A stretch of DNA of 64,000 bases, taken from NCBI GenBank assembly GCA_032128415.1, contig JAQBGW010000075.1, positions 1-64,000 on the forward strand, written 5' to 3'. The notes under the pieces are model-generated. The model saw only the letters and a list, made by a program, of their open reading frames with translations. It was not told where the DNA came from and did no database searches. How positions within the stretch are numbered: position 1 is the stretch's first letter; every line of letters begins with the position of its first letter. Origin of the DNA: Ga0077527 sp032128415. GTDB lineage: Bacteria; Pseudomonadota; Gammaproteobacteria; Burkholderiales; SG8-41. Positions 1 to 8,478 of this stretch are shown here, piece after piece. The translations under genes were made by a program, and so were the position numbers.

Positions 1-1
1 G

Positions 2-1357
2 TCCACCGGCAAGCTGAAGGTGTTCAAGCTGATGAAGGTCGCCGGCGCCTACTGGCGCGGCGATTCGAAAAACGAAATGCTGCAACGGATCTACGGCACG
101 GCCTGGGCAAAAAAAGAAGAGCAGGATGCTTACCTTTTTCGATTGGAAGAGGCGGAAAAGCGAGATCATCGTAAGCTCGGCCGTCAGCTCGATCTGTTTC
201 ACATGCAGGATGAAGCGCCGGGCATGGTGTTCTGGCATGCACATGGCTGGACGATCTGGCAAACCATCGAGCAATACATGCGGCAGCTATTGACGGCAGC
301 CGACTATCGCGAGGTGAGCACGCCGCAGGTGATGGATCGCACGCTGTGGGAACGCTCCGGTCACTGGGAAAATTATCGCGAGTTCATGTTTACTACCGAG
401 TCGGAGAAGCGCGACTACGCAGTCAAACCGATGAACTGTCCGGGTCACGTGCAGATATTCAATCAGGGCATCAAGAGCTACCGTGATTTGCCGCTGCGCA
501 TTGCTGAATTTGGTTCCTGCCATCGCAACGAACCCTCAGGCGCACTGCATGGTCTGATGCGGGTGCGTGGCTTTGTGCAAGACGATGCGCATATTTTCTG
601 CACCGAGGAGCAGATTCAGGATGAAGCGGGTGCTTTTATCGATTTACTGCGCAAGGTATATGCGGATTTCGGCTTTGAGCAGATTCTGGTAAAGCTCTCA
701 ACACGGCCGCCAAAGCGCATCGGTGATGATGCGGTGTGGGATCGCGCGGAGGCAGCCCTGAAGGCGACGTTGGACGCCAAAGACCTGGAATGGGATATGA
801 ATCCGGGCGAGGGTGCGTTTTATGGCCCGAAAATCGAGTTTTCCCTGAAAGACTCGCTAGGCCGGGTCTGGCAATGCGGTACCCTGCAGCTGGATTTTGC
901 GCTGCCGGAGCGATTGGGGGCGGAATACGTGACCGAAGACAATGCCCGCCGCACGCCGGTGATGCTGCATCGGGCCATTCTGGGGTCGATGGAGCGGTTT
1001 ATCGGTATCCTGATCGAGCACTACGCCGGGGCCATGCCGGCCTGGCTGGCCCCGGTACAGACTGTAGTCATGAATATTTCGGAGGCACAGGCGGGATATG
1101 CGGCGATGGTTGCCGAAACGCTGAAAAAGGCTGGTTTCCGGGCCGAAGCTGACTTGAGGAATGAGAAAATTTCCTATAAAATTCGGGAACATAGTCTGCA
1201 AAAGCTGCCTTTCCAGTTGGTTGTAGGGGACAAGGAAGTGGCGGCACAAATGGTGGCTGTTCGATCCCGTAAGGGCGAGGATCTGGGGCAAATGACCCTG
1301 GATGCCTTTTTGTCGCTTTTGAAAAACGAGATTGCACGGAAGGGGCGCACAGCTTGA
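2..1357 (+). CDS. thrS: Threonyl-tRNA synthetase, 5' end outside window
   Basis: This class II synthetase charges tRNA-Thr in the cytoplasm. The reading frame is open from base 2, so the N-terminal TGS and part of the editing domain lie upstream of the window. The visible part holds the catalytic core: the zinc-binding CPGH motif in KPMNCPGH near base 435, class II motif 2 around HRNEPSGALHG, and motif 3 with LHRAILGSMERF. The anticodon-binding domain follows to the TGA stop. infC comes 27 bases after the stop, the usual thrS-infC order. Identity is certain; only the start is missing. Confidence 0.98.
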   Translation, partial: STGKLKVFKLMKVAGAYWRGDSKNEMLQRIYGTAWAKKEEQDAYLFRLEEAEKRDHRKLGRQLDLFHMQDEAPGMVFWHAHGWTIWQTIEQYMRQLLTAADYREVSTPQVMDRTLWERSGHWENYREFMFTTESEKRDYAVKPMNCPGHVQIFNQGIKSYRDLPLRIAEFGSCHRNEPSGALHGLMRVRGFVQDDAHIFCTEEQIQDEAGAFIDLLRKVYADFGFEQILVKLSTRPPKRIGDDAVWDRAEAALKATLDAKDLEWDMNPGEGAFYGPKIEFSLKDSLGRVWQCGTLQLDFALPERLGAEYVTEDNARRTPVMLHRAILGSMERFIGILIEHYAGAMPAWLAPVQTVVMNISEAQAGYAAMVAETLKKAGFRAEADLRNEKISYKIREHSLQKLPFQLVVGDKEVAAQMVAVRSRKGEDLGQMTLDAFLSLLKNEIARKGRTA

Positions 1358-1384
1358 GAGTAACGAAATAAAGGAGTTTGTCGC

Positions 1385-2044
1385 ATAGCACAGGAAAAAG
1401 AAGCCCGGATCAACAGTGAAATTACTGCTCCGGAAGTGCGGGTCATCGGAGCCGACGGTTCTCAGGTCGGTGTGATCAGCATAGCCGATGCCAACAAGAT
1501 GGCGGAGGAAGTGGAACTGGATCTGGTCGAGATCGCGCCGACGGCGGCACCGCCAGTCTGCCGCATCATGGATTACGGCAAGTTCAAGTACCGTGAAAGC
1601 AAGAAGCAGCACGAAGCGAGACTTAAGCAGAAGCAGATCGTCGTCAAGGAAGTGAAGTTTCGTCCCAGTACAGACGACGGTGATTACAAGATCAAACTGC
1701 GTAACCTGACGCGTTTCCTGGAAGAAGGCGATAAAACCAAGATTACGCTGCGTTTCAGGGGGCGTGAAATGGCGCACCAGGAGTTCGGCATACGCCTGCT
1801 GGAGCGGGTGAAAGCGGATCTGGTAGAGCACGGTGTTGTTGAGCAGTTCCCGAAAATGGAAGGTCGCCAGCTGGTGATGGTGCTGGCGCCCAAGAAAGTC
1901 GCACCGAAAGCAGTAGCAAAGAGTTCACCCAAGGCCGCAACCAAGGCTGAGGGAGCAAAATCGGCGGAAACGCCGGTAAAACCGGCGGCAACGCCGGGCA
2001 AGGTGGCTGTAGTGGAAGTTGCTGCAGCTGTAGATAAGAAGTAG
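1385..2044 (+). CDS. infC: Translation initiation factor IF-3, ATA start codon
   Basis: IF3 binds the 30S subunit and rejects non-canonical start codons. No ATG, GTG or TTG opens the conserved N-terminus. The family-typical sequence RINSEITAPEVRVIG is only complete if translation starts at ATA (1385-1387), which has an AGGAG Shine-Dalgarno at 1372-1376 with an 8-base gap. A rare start codon fits the known autoregulation of infC by IF3 in enterobacteria. The product is 219 residues against about 180 usual; the extra is a Lys/Ala/Pro-rich tail of roughly 45 residues after the C-terminal domain. The first GTG (1436) would delete the conserved start and is rejected. Confidence 0.93.
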   Translation: MAQEKEARINSEITAPEVRVIGADGSQVGVISIADANKMAEEVELDLVEIAPTAAPPVCRIMDYGKFKYRESKKQHEARLKQKQIVVKEVKFRPSTDDGDYKIKLRNLTRFLEEGDKTKITLRFRGREMAHQEFGIRLLERVKADLVEHGVVEQFPKMEGRQLVMVLAPKKVAPKAVAKSSPKAATKAEGAKSAETPVKPAATPGKVAVVEVAAAVDKK

Positions 2045-2108
2045 TGCTCGGGCCTCAAGTCTTGCGGCAACGCAGGCGCCCGACGCTAGGCTAAAACAGG
2101 ACTCAACC

Positions 2109-2303
2109 ATGCCAAAAATGAAGAGCAAAAGCGGCGCGGCCAAGCGATTTAAAAAGCTGGGCAGCGGTGCATTCAAGCGCAGCAGTTCTCATCTGCGCCA
2201 CATCCTTACCAAAAAGAGCACCAAGCGTAAGCGTCATTTGCGCGGCACGACCATGGTGCACGCTTCGGACCAGCGCGCGGTCCGGGCGATGCTGCCGTAT
2301 TAA
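2109..2303 (+). CDS. rpmI: 50S ribosomal protein L35
   Basis: This 64-residue, strongly basic protein starts PKMKSKSGAAKRFK and contains the family signature around HILTKKSTKRKRHLRG. It binds 23S rRNA in the large subunit. It lies 64 bases after infC and 14 bases before rplT, the conserved IF3-L35-L20 operon. In other bacteria L20 represses this operon through a structure in the mRNA; the short infC-rpmI gap is where such a site would be, but I did not recognise the fold by eye. Confidence 0.97.
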   Translation: MPKMKSKSGAAKRFKKLGSGAFKRSSSHLRHILTKKSTKRKRHLRGTTMVHASDQRAVRAMLPY

Positions 2304-2317
2304 GCGGGAGATAAACC

Positions 2318-2677
2318 ATGCCAAGAGTTAAACGTGGCGTCATTGCCCGCAAAGCGCACAAGAAAGTCCTCAAGGCCGCTAAAGGTTTTCGCGGTCGTCG
2401 CAATAACGTATTCCGGATCGCCAATGAGGCGGTCATGCGCGCCGGGCAATATGCCTATCGCGATCGTCGCAACCGCAAGCGCGAATTTCGTGCATTGTGG
2501 ATCGCGCGGATCAACGCTGCAGCCCGCGAACACGGCATGAGCTACAGTGTATTCATGAATGGCCTGAAGAAAGCGGCGATCGAAGTCGATCGCAAAATGC
2601 TGGCCGATATCGCTGTTGCCGACAAGCCGGCTTTTATCCGGTTTGTGGAGCAGGCCAAAGCGAGCCTCGGCGCCTAA
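2318..2677 (+). CDS. rplT: 50S ribosomal protein L20
   Basis: L20 is an early-assembly 23S rRNA-binding protein. The 119-residue product has the typical start PRVKRGVIARKAHKKVLK, the conserved FRGRRNNVFRIA segment and a globular C-terminal half ending KASLGA. Length matches the family. The start has a GGGAG Shine-Dalgarno just upstream. It ends the ribosomal-protein part of the operon; a strong hairpin terminator follows 14 bases after the stop. Confidence 0.98.
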   Translation: MPRVKRGVIARKAHKKVLKAAKGFRGRRNNVFRIANEAVMRAGQYAYRDRRNRKREFRALWIARINAAAREHGMSYSVFMNGLKKAAIEVDRKMLADIAVADKPAFIRFVEQAKASLGA

Positions 2678-2691
2678 CGCACTGCATCCGT

Positions 2692-2722
2692 AAAAGGAGG
2701 CTCGTTGAGCCTCCTTTTTTTT
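2692..2722 (+). terminator. Intrinsic terminator between rplT and pheS
   Basis: A perfect 12-base stem (2692-2703 with 2707-2718) closes a 3-base loop and runs into eight T residues. It is positioned to end infC-rpmI-rplT transcripts. pheS starts only 25 bases after it, so pheST must be reached by readthrough or by a promoter inside rplT. Confidence 0.9.
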
Positions 2723-2747
2723 CTCCAAATTCCGCTACCATTCGACT

Positions 2748-3734
2748 ATGCAGGAACTCGATACACTGGTTGCAGAAGCCATGGCCCTGTTTGGCGGCAT
2801 CAACAATGCCGATGAACTGGAACAGGCCAAGGCACGCTATCTGGGTAAGACCGGAGCGCTGACGACTCTGCTCAAAAGCCTCGGCAAGTTATCGCCCAAG
2901 GAGCGCCCGGCAGCCGGTGCTCGCATCAACGTCGCCAAGCAGGCACTGGAGGACGCGTTGAATGCGCGCCGGGAGCATATTGCTGCCCGTGCGATCGAGA
3001 CCCGGTTGGGTGAAGAGTCGATCGATGTGACGTTACCGGGGCGCGGACGCGGCATGGGCGGCTTGCACCCGATCAGTCGGACCATGGAACGCATCGAGGA
3101 ATTGTTTCGCTCCATCGGATTCGAAGTGGCCGATGGTCCCGAAATCGAAACCGATTACTATAATTTCACTGCACTGAACCAACCGGAAAACCACCCGGCG
3201 CGGTCGATGCACGACACATTTTATCTGGCCGATGGCCGGTATTTGCTGCGTACCCACACTTCCCCGATCCAGATCCGCTACATGGAGCAGCACCAGCCGC
3301 CGATCCGCATCATCGCGCCAGGAAGAGTGTACCGTGTCGATTCAGATGCCACACATTCGCCGATGTTTCACCAGGTCGAGGGGTTGTGGATCGACGAACA
3401 CATCAGCTTTGCGCATCTAAAAGGCATGCTGGCAGATTTTTTCCGGAAATTGTTTGAGCGTGATGATCTGAAAATCCGTTTCCGTCCGTCCTTTTTTCCA
3501 TTCACCGAACCGTCGGCTGAAGTCGATATGAGCTTTGGCGACGGCTGGTTGGAAATCGGCGGTTGCGGCATGGTGCATCCCAACGTGCTGCGCAACGTCA
3601 ATATTGATCCTGAACGCTATCAGGGCTTCGCCTTCGGACTGGGACCTGACCGGCTGACCATGCTGCGTTATGGTGTCAACGATCTGCGATTGTTTTACGA
3701 AAACGACCTGCGTTTTCTGAAGCAGTTCGTTTGA
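2748..3734 (+). CDS. pheS: Phenylalanyl-tRNA synthetase alpha subunit
   Basis: PheS forms the catalytic half of the alpha2-beta2 enzyme that charges tRNA-Phe. The 328-residue protein has an N-terminal coiled coil (about residues 1-85) and a class II catalytic domain. The substrate-site segment FRPSFFPFTEPSAEVD and motif 3 (GLGPDRLTMLRYG) are intact. pheT follows after 13 bases, so both subunits should be made from one transcript. The upstream terminator may act as an attenuator, but no leader peptide was seen. Confidence 0.98.
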   Translation: MQELDTLVAEAMALFGGINNADELEQAKARYLGKTGALTTLLKSLGKLSPKERPAAGARINVAKQALEDALNARREHIAARAIETRLGEESIDVTLPGRGRGMGGLHPISRTMERIEELFRSIGFEVADGPEIETDYYNFTALNQPENHPARSMHDTFYLADGRYLLRTHTSPIQIRYMEQHQPPIRIIAPGRVYRVDSDATHSPMFHQVEGLWIDEHISFAHLKGMLADFFRKLFERDDLKIRFRPSFFPFTEPSAEVDMSFGDGWLEIGGCGMVHPNVLRNVNIDPERYQGFAFGLGPDRLTMLRYGVNDLRLFYENDLRFLKQFV

Positions 3735-3747
3735 TAGATCGGACGCC

Positions 3748-6099
3748 ATGAAATTCTCAGAACACTGGCTGCGCGAACTGATCGATCCGCAGATATCCAC
3801 GGCAGCGCTGGCTGACCTGCTGACTTTTGGCGGTGTTGAGGTGGAAACGATCGAGACGGTAGCGCCGCCATTTGATCACGTGGTGGTGGGCGAGGTTCTC
3901 AGCGTGGAAAAACATCCGCAAGCCGACCGCCTGAATGTCTGCCAGGTGAATACCGGCGCCGCGCCGCTGACCATTGTCTGCGGCGCGCCCAACGTGCGTG
4001 CAGGTATGCGCGTGCCCGCAGCGCTGGCCGGCGCCCGGTTGCCGGGCCTGGAAATCAAAGTTGCCAGGGTGCGTGGTGTCGAGTCGCATGGCATGTTGTG
4101 CTCGGCCAGGGAACTGGGACTCAGCGATGAAGCCACCGGCTTGCTGGAATTGCCGCCGGATGCATCACTCGGCTCATCTGTGCGTGATGTGCTGGATCTG
4201 GACGATCAGTTGCTGACTACCAAACCGACACCCAACCGTGGTGATTGTCTGAGCGTCTTGGGCATGGCGCGGGAAGTTGCGGCACTGAGCGGCGCAGCAA
4301 TGCGCTGGCAGGCACCCGCAGCAGTGGCTGTAACCATCGGCGATGTCGTGAATGTCAAAGTCGATGCTCCACAGGACTGCCCGTTGTATTGCGGGCGATT
4401 GATCCGCGGTATCAATGCGGTGGCGACTACACCGGAATGGATGGCGCGGCGTCTTGCTCGCAGCAGCATACGTTCAATCAGTGCAGTGGTGGATATCACC
4501 AATTACGTGCTGCTGGAAATGGGGCAGCCATTGCATGCCTTCGATGCAGCACAAGTGCGTGGTGGGATCAACGTGCGACGCGCCCGTGCGGGGGAGTCGC
4601 TGGTATTGCTCAATGGCAACAAGCTGGAGTTGTCGCCGAAACACCTGGTAATAGCAGATGCGGAAAAACCACTCGCTCTGGCAGGGATCATGGGCGGCGA
4701 ACACAGCGGCGTGGGTGCAGGGACACGTGACGTGATACTGGAAAGCGCATTTTTTGCGCCTGAAGTGATTGCTGGTAAGACCCGTGAGCTCGGATTCGGC
4801 TCGGATTCAGCATTTCGGTTCGAACGTGGTGTCGATTTTGCCGCGACTCGCACAGCGATGGAACGTGCTACGGGTTTGATCCTGCAGATTTGCGGCGGCA
4901 GTGCCGGTCCGGTGACGGAAGCTCGTAATCAGCTACCCGAACGCAAGGGCGTGCGTGTGCGATTGCAGCGTGTCCGGCAGATATTGGGATTTTCGCTGGA
5001 TGCCGCATCCGCTGTTGCAATTCTGACTCGTCTGGGCTTTGCTCCGAAAATGAATGGCGATGTGATTGAATGTGTTGCGCCCAGTTATCGCTTCGATGTG
5101 GCGATCGAGGAAGATCTGATCGAAGAACTGGCGCGCGTCCACGGCTACGCCAACATCCCGGAGCTGCCTGCACCCGCTGCGGCCGTTATGTTGCCGCGCC
5201 CGGAGAATGAACGGACACCCGCAGTCATCCGCCGGTTGCTGGCTGATATTGCTTATCAAGAAGTTGTCACTTACAGCTTTGTTGATCGCGCCTGGGAGAC
5301 GGATTTCTGCGGTATGGCAGAACCCGTTGCGCTGGCCAATCCGATTGCCAGTCAGATGAGCGTCATGCGTTCAAGTCTGATTGGCGGTCTGGTCAACGCA
5401 GTGGTGTTCAACGCCAGTCGTAAACAATCGAGGGTACGGCTGTTTGAAATCGGTCGGTGTTTTCTGCCCGGCACGACGGATATTGCGCAACCATGGCGTG
5501 TCGGCGGTATCGCTTTTGGCGATACGATGCCGCTGCAGTGGGGGGCAAAAGCGCATCCTGTTGATTTTTACGATGTGAAGGGTGATGTGGAAGCGCTACT
5601 TGCACCGCTGGAGCCTTTTTTTCTTCCTACCGCGCACCCAGCGTTGCATCCCGGAAAATCTGCAAAGATCATGCTCAACGGCAATGCCGCAGGATGGATT
5701 GGTGAATTGCATCCGCGTTGGCAGCAGCGGTATGATCTGGTGTCGGCGCCGGTAGTTTTCGAACTTGAACTGGCAGCGATATGCACCGGCCAGATTCCCA
5801 GTTTTCTGGCATTGTCGAAGTTCCCTGCAATCCGCCGGGATTTGGCTGCTGAATTCGATGAAAAGACCCTTTTTAGCGACATTGCCGATGCGCTAAAAAA
5901 GGGCGGTCCAGCGATATTGCGGGACATTACGGTATTCGATTTGTATCGCGGGCAGGGCGTGCCAAAGGGGAAAAAAAGTCTTGCATTCAGTGTGTTATTG
6001 CAGGATACTCAAAAAACCTTGACGGATGCAGAGGCCGAAAAAGCGGTATCTGAACTGCGTCGGATTCTGCAACAAAAGTTTAATGCCAAGCTTCGTTGA
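3748..6099 (+). CDS. pheT: Phenylalanyl-tRNA synthetase beta subunit
   Basis: PheT provides tRNA recognition and editing in the PheRS tetramer. The 783-residue length is normal. An OB-fold tRNA-binding domain lies near residues 40-150 (GEVLSVEKHPQADRLNVC), the B3/B4 editing region follows, and the protein ends with an anticodon-binding FDX-ACB domain (SKFPAIRRDLA and onwards). The stop at 6097-6099 is 11 bases before the ihfA ATG, and the ihfA Shine-Dalgarno overlaps the end of pheT, suggesting coupled translation. Confidence 0.98.
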   Translation: MKFSEHWLRELIDPQISTAALADLLTFGGVEVETIETVAPPFDHVVVGEVLSVEKHPQADRLNVCQVNTGAAPLTIVCGAPNVRAGMRVPAALAGARLPGLEIKVARVRGVESHGMLCSARELGLSDEATGLLELPPDASLGSSVRDVLDLDDQLLTTKPTPNRGDCLSVLGMAREVAALSGAAMRWQAPAAVAVTIGDVVNVKVDAPQDCPLYCGRLIRGINAVATTPEWMARRLARSSIRSISAVVDITNYVLLEMGQPLHAFDAAQVRGGINVRRARAGESLVLLNGNKLELSPKHLVIADAEKPLALAGIMGGEHSGVGAGTRDVILESAFFAPEVIAGKTRELGFGSDSAFRFERGVDFAATRTAMERATGLILQICGGSAGPVTEARNQLPERKGVRVRLQRVRQILGFSLDAASAVAILTRLGFAPKMNGDVIECVAPSYRFDVAIEEDLIEELARVHGYANIPELPAPAAAVMLPRPENERTPAVIRRLLADIAYQEVVTYSFVDRAWETDFCGMAEPVALANPIASQMSVMRSSLIGGLVNAVVFNASRKQSRVRLFEIGRCFLPGTTDIAQPWRVGGIAFGDTMPLQWGAKAHPVDFYDVKGDVEALLAPLEPFFLPTAHPALHPGKSAKIMLNGNAAGWIGELHPRWQQRYDLVSAPVVFELELAAICTGQIPSFLALSKFPAIRRDLAAEFDEKTLFSDIADALKKGGPAILRDITVFDLYRGQGVPKGKKSLAFSVLLQDTQKTLTDAEAEKAVSELRRILQQKFNAKLR

Positions 6100-6110
6100 G
6101 AGGGGACAAC

Positions 6111-6419
6111 ATGACGTTAACCAAAGCCGAACTCGCCGACCTTTTGTTTGAAAAGGTGGGTTTCAACAAGCGCGAAGCCAAGGACATGGTGGAGTCCTTC
6201 TTCGACGAGGTTCGCAATGCGCTGGAAAATGGCAAGGGAGTGAAACTCTCCGGATTCGGTAATTTTCAACTCCGCGACAAGCCGCAGCGTCCCGGCCGTA
6301 ATCCTAAAACCGGCGAGGAAATTCCGATTTCCGCACGCCGCGTTGTCACGTTCCACGCATCACAAAAATTGAAGTCGATGGTGGAACAACACTTCCGTGG
6401 AAGCCAGCGGAAGCCATAA
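6111..6419 (+). CDS. ihfA: Integration host factor alpha subunit
   Basis: IhfA pairs with IhfB to make the DNA-bending protein IHF. The 102-residue protein has the HU/IHF fold with the DNA-arm region around KPQRPGRNPKTGEEIP. I chose ATG 6111, preceded by GAGAGGGG, over the in-frame TTG at 6096, because family members begin with MTLTKAELA. Placement after pheT is classic. It matters here because many short elements in this window resemble IHF sites. The end overlaps the MerR gene by 23 bases. Confidence 0.96.
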   Translation: MTLTKAELADLLFEKVGFNKREAKDMVESFFDEVRNALENGKGVKLSGFGNFQLRDKPQRPGRNPKTGEEIPISARRVVTFHASQKLKSMVEQHFRGSQRKP

Positions 6420-6783
6420 AACACCGCTTCCGCCGATCCCGGCCAAGCGTTATTTCACGATCGGCGAAGTGAGCGAGCTGTGCGGTGTAAAACCGCACGT
6501 GCTTCGCTACTGGGAGCAGGAGTTCACACAACTGCGGCCAGTCAAACGCCGCGGCAACCGCCGCTATTATCAGCATCACGAAGTTCTGCTGATTCGCCGC
6601 ATTCGCGAATTACTCTACGATCAGGGCTTTACCATCAGCGGCGCGCGCAATCGTCTTGATGAAATGGCCAATGAGCCTGCGCGCGCAGTACGTGCAGCAT
6701 CTGCGGCATCGGCTGCAGCCAAGCCCGCTTATGCGCAGCTGCGCCAAGACCTCAAGAACATTATCGAGCAGCTGCGCACCTAG
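6397..6783 (+). CDS. MerR-family transcriptional regulator
   Basis: The 128-residue protein has an N-terminal MerR-type winged helix (YFTIGEVSELCGVKPHVLRY at residues 19-38, then RRGNRRYY). No metal-binding cysteine pair or other effector domain is seen: the C-terminus is Ala-rich and ends in a short helix. It is the regulator commonly found after ihfA in proteobacteria, whose target is not established. The GTG start at 6397 lies inside ihfA, giving a 23-base overlap and probable translational coupling. Confidence 0.9.
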   Translation: MEASGSHKTPLPPIPAKRYFTIGEVSELCGVKPHVLRYWEQEFTQLRPVKRRGNRRYYQHHEVLLIRRIRELLYDQGFTISGARNRLDEMANEPARAVRAASAASAAAKPAYAQLRQDLKNIIEQLRT

Positions 6784-6787
6784 CGGG

Positions 6788-6816
6788 CGGCAACACAGAT
6801 TTCCCTGTTGTATAAT
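6788..6816 (+). promoter_or_regulatory. Promoter of tRNA-Pro
   Basis: A perfect TATAAT at 6811-6816 lies 8 bases before the mature tRNA 5' end, so transcription would start at or just before it. The -35 region is poor, as is common for stable RNA promoters. Confidence 0.65.
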
Positions 6817-6824
6817 CGCGCGCT

Positions 6825-6901
<77 letters not shown>

Positions 6902-6951
6902 GTCAAATCAATCGTGCGACGCCATTTGCCGTCACTCCCCGGAGACGAATC

Positions 6952-7776
6952 ATGACCGCGCCATTCCGCGTCGCCTGCCTGCAGCTCAATACCGGTAACA
7001 ACCTCGAGCAGAATCTCGCTGCACTGCAGGGCATGGTGCGCGAAGCAGTCGGGCAGGGTGCGCATTTCGTGCTGGCGCCGGAATACTGTCTGATGATGGA
7101 TGGCAGCGGCAGGGTGATGCGTGAGCAGGCGTTGCCGGCAGACGGCGGTGCGGTGCTGGCAGGATTGCAGGCGCTGGCGCAGGAACTGCAAGTGTGGCTG
7201 CTGGCGGGTACACTGACCTTGCAAGCCGACGAGGATCGAATCGCCAACCGCTCGTTCCTGATTGCCGCCGACGGCAGCATTGCGGGAACCTACGACAAAA
7301 TTCACATGTTCGACGTGACCTTGCCCGACGGCAAAGTGATTCGAGAATCATCATCTTATCGCCCCGGAGAGCGTGCGGTGATTGCTACGATGCCCTGGGG
7401 AAAACTTGGCATGACGGTCTGCTACGACGTGCGATTTCCGCATCTGTACCGTGCGCTGGCGCAAGGAGGTGCAGAGTTCATTGCGGTGCCGTCGTCCTTT
7501 CAACGCCAGACCGGAAAAGTGCATTGGCATACGTTGCTCAAGGCGCGGGCCATCGAAACGGCGGCCTACATACTGGCGCCGGCGATGTGCGGCGAGCATC
7601 CGGGCAATCGTCAGACTTACGGGCACAGCCTGATCGTCGATCCCTGGGGTGAGGTGTTGGCTGATGGCGGCGAGGCGCCGGGGATCATCTACGCTGAGAT
7701 TGATCCCGCACGGGTTGCAAAAATTCGCAATATGATGCCGTCGTTACAGCATGATCGTTTATTTACGAATCCTTAA
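6952..7776 (+). CDS. Carbon-nitrogen hydrolase (nitrilase superfamily, Nit1-like)
   Basis: The 274-residue protein carries the nitrilase triad: Glu in LAPEYCL, Lys in GTYDKIHMF and Cys in GMTVCYDVRFP. The closest described group is deaminated glutathione / omega-amidase enzymes (Nit1/Nit2), which repair side products of transaminases. I chose ATG 6952, preceded by GGAGACGA, because the longer frame runs back into the tRNA. The substrate cannot be told from sequence alone. An AT-rich IHF-like element begins directly at its stop codon. Confidence 0.88.
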   Translation: MTAPFRVACLQLNTGNNLEQNLAALQGMVREAVGQGAHFVLAPEYCLMMDGSGRVMREQALPADGGAVLAGLQALAQELQVWLLAGTLTLQADEDRIANRSFLIAADGSIAGTYDKIHMFDVTLPDGKVIRESSSYRPGERAVIATMPWGKLGMTVCYDVRFPHLYRALAQGGAEFIAVPSSFQRQTGKVHWHTLLKARAIETAAYILAPAMCGEHPGNRQTYGHSLIVDPWGEVLADGGEAPGIIYAEIDPARVAKIRNMMPSLQHDRLFTNP

Positions 7777-7801
7777 TTATATTAATAAAATCAACGTGTT
7801 A
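7771..7801 (-). repeat. AT-rich IHF-like element, copy 1
   Basis: Read on the minus strand the element is TAACACGTTGATTTTATTAA. Its core at 7789-7801 matches YAANNNNTTGATW exactly. It lies at the 3' end of the nitrilase gene, whose stop codon falls inside it. Confidence 0.6.
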
Positions 7802-7848
7802 TATAAATACATGCCATTCGTGCCACGCTATCGATCGCACGATGGACA

Positions 7849-8475
7849 ATGGACGATCAGGGGTGGATCTTGGCAACATCGCATCGTGCGCCGCGCGAAT
7901 TAATGATTCCGCCGGTGGGCAGCAGTGTGCCTCGCCGCCGCTATCCGCTATTGCGACCGCTGGGTATGTGGATCCTGCGCATCATGGGGTGGACCGGTGA
8001 GGGTGTTGTGCCTGATTGTCCCCGCGCAGTCGTTGCTTTTGCGCCGCACTCCACCAATTGGGATTTTGTCCTCGGTGCGGCGATGTTGGTTGCGCTGGAG
8101 ATGCGTATCTCGTTCATTGCCAAACACACATTGTTTATCGGACCGTTGGGCTGGTTCGTACGCTGGCTCGGCGGCATCCCTGTAGATCGGTCGCGACCCG
8201 AAGGATTTGCCGAACTGATGGTCAGGGTGTTTGTAGGCACCCAGGCACGGTGGCTGGTGGTGGCTCCAGATGGCACGCGCAAACTTGTGCTGCGATTCAA
8301 GACGGGGTTTTACCGCATCGCTCAAGAGGCGGGCGTGCCCATCGTGCCGGTTTATCTTAACCACGAGCGGCGTGTCATCGGCTTTCTGCCGCCCGTGCAG
8401 CCGATCAGTGATATCGAGCAGGGCGTGACTGAGTTGCGTGAACTGCTGTTGCGCCACGGTGCGCGCAAGCCCTGA
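7849..8475 (+). CDS. Lysophospholipid acyltransferase family protein
   Basis: The 208-residue protein has the PlsC-type acyltransferase signature: an H-X4-D motif in PHSTNWD near residues 65-71, followed by FIAKHTLFIGPLGWFVRWLGG and the second block PVDRSRPEG. Enzymes of this family transfer acyl chains to glycerol-phosphate or related acceptors at the membrane. The N-terminus before residue 40 is poorly conserved, so the ATG at 7849 is a best guess. It converges on the acyl-CoA dehydrogenase with only 3 bases between stops. Confidence 0.82.
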   Translation: MDDQGWILATSHRAPRELMIPPVGSSVPRRRYPLLRPLGMWILRIMGWTGEGVVPDCPRAVVAFAPHSTNWDFVLGAAMLVALEMRISFIAKHTLFIGPLGWFVRWLGGIPVDRSRPEGFAELMVRVFVGTQARWLVVAPDGTRKLVLRFKTGFYRIAQEAGVPIVPVYLNHERRVIGFLPPVQPISDIEQGVTELRELLLRHGARKP

Positions 8476-8478
8476 TCA

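Noticed and set aside
857..1831. 324-residue open frame on the minus strand across thrS and infC
   Set aside because: It is fully antisense to two well-conserved genes and its product shows no family features.
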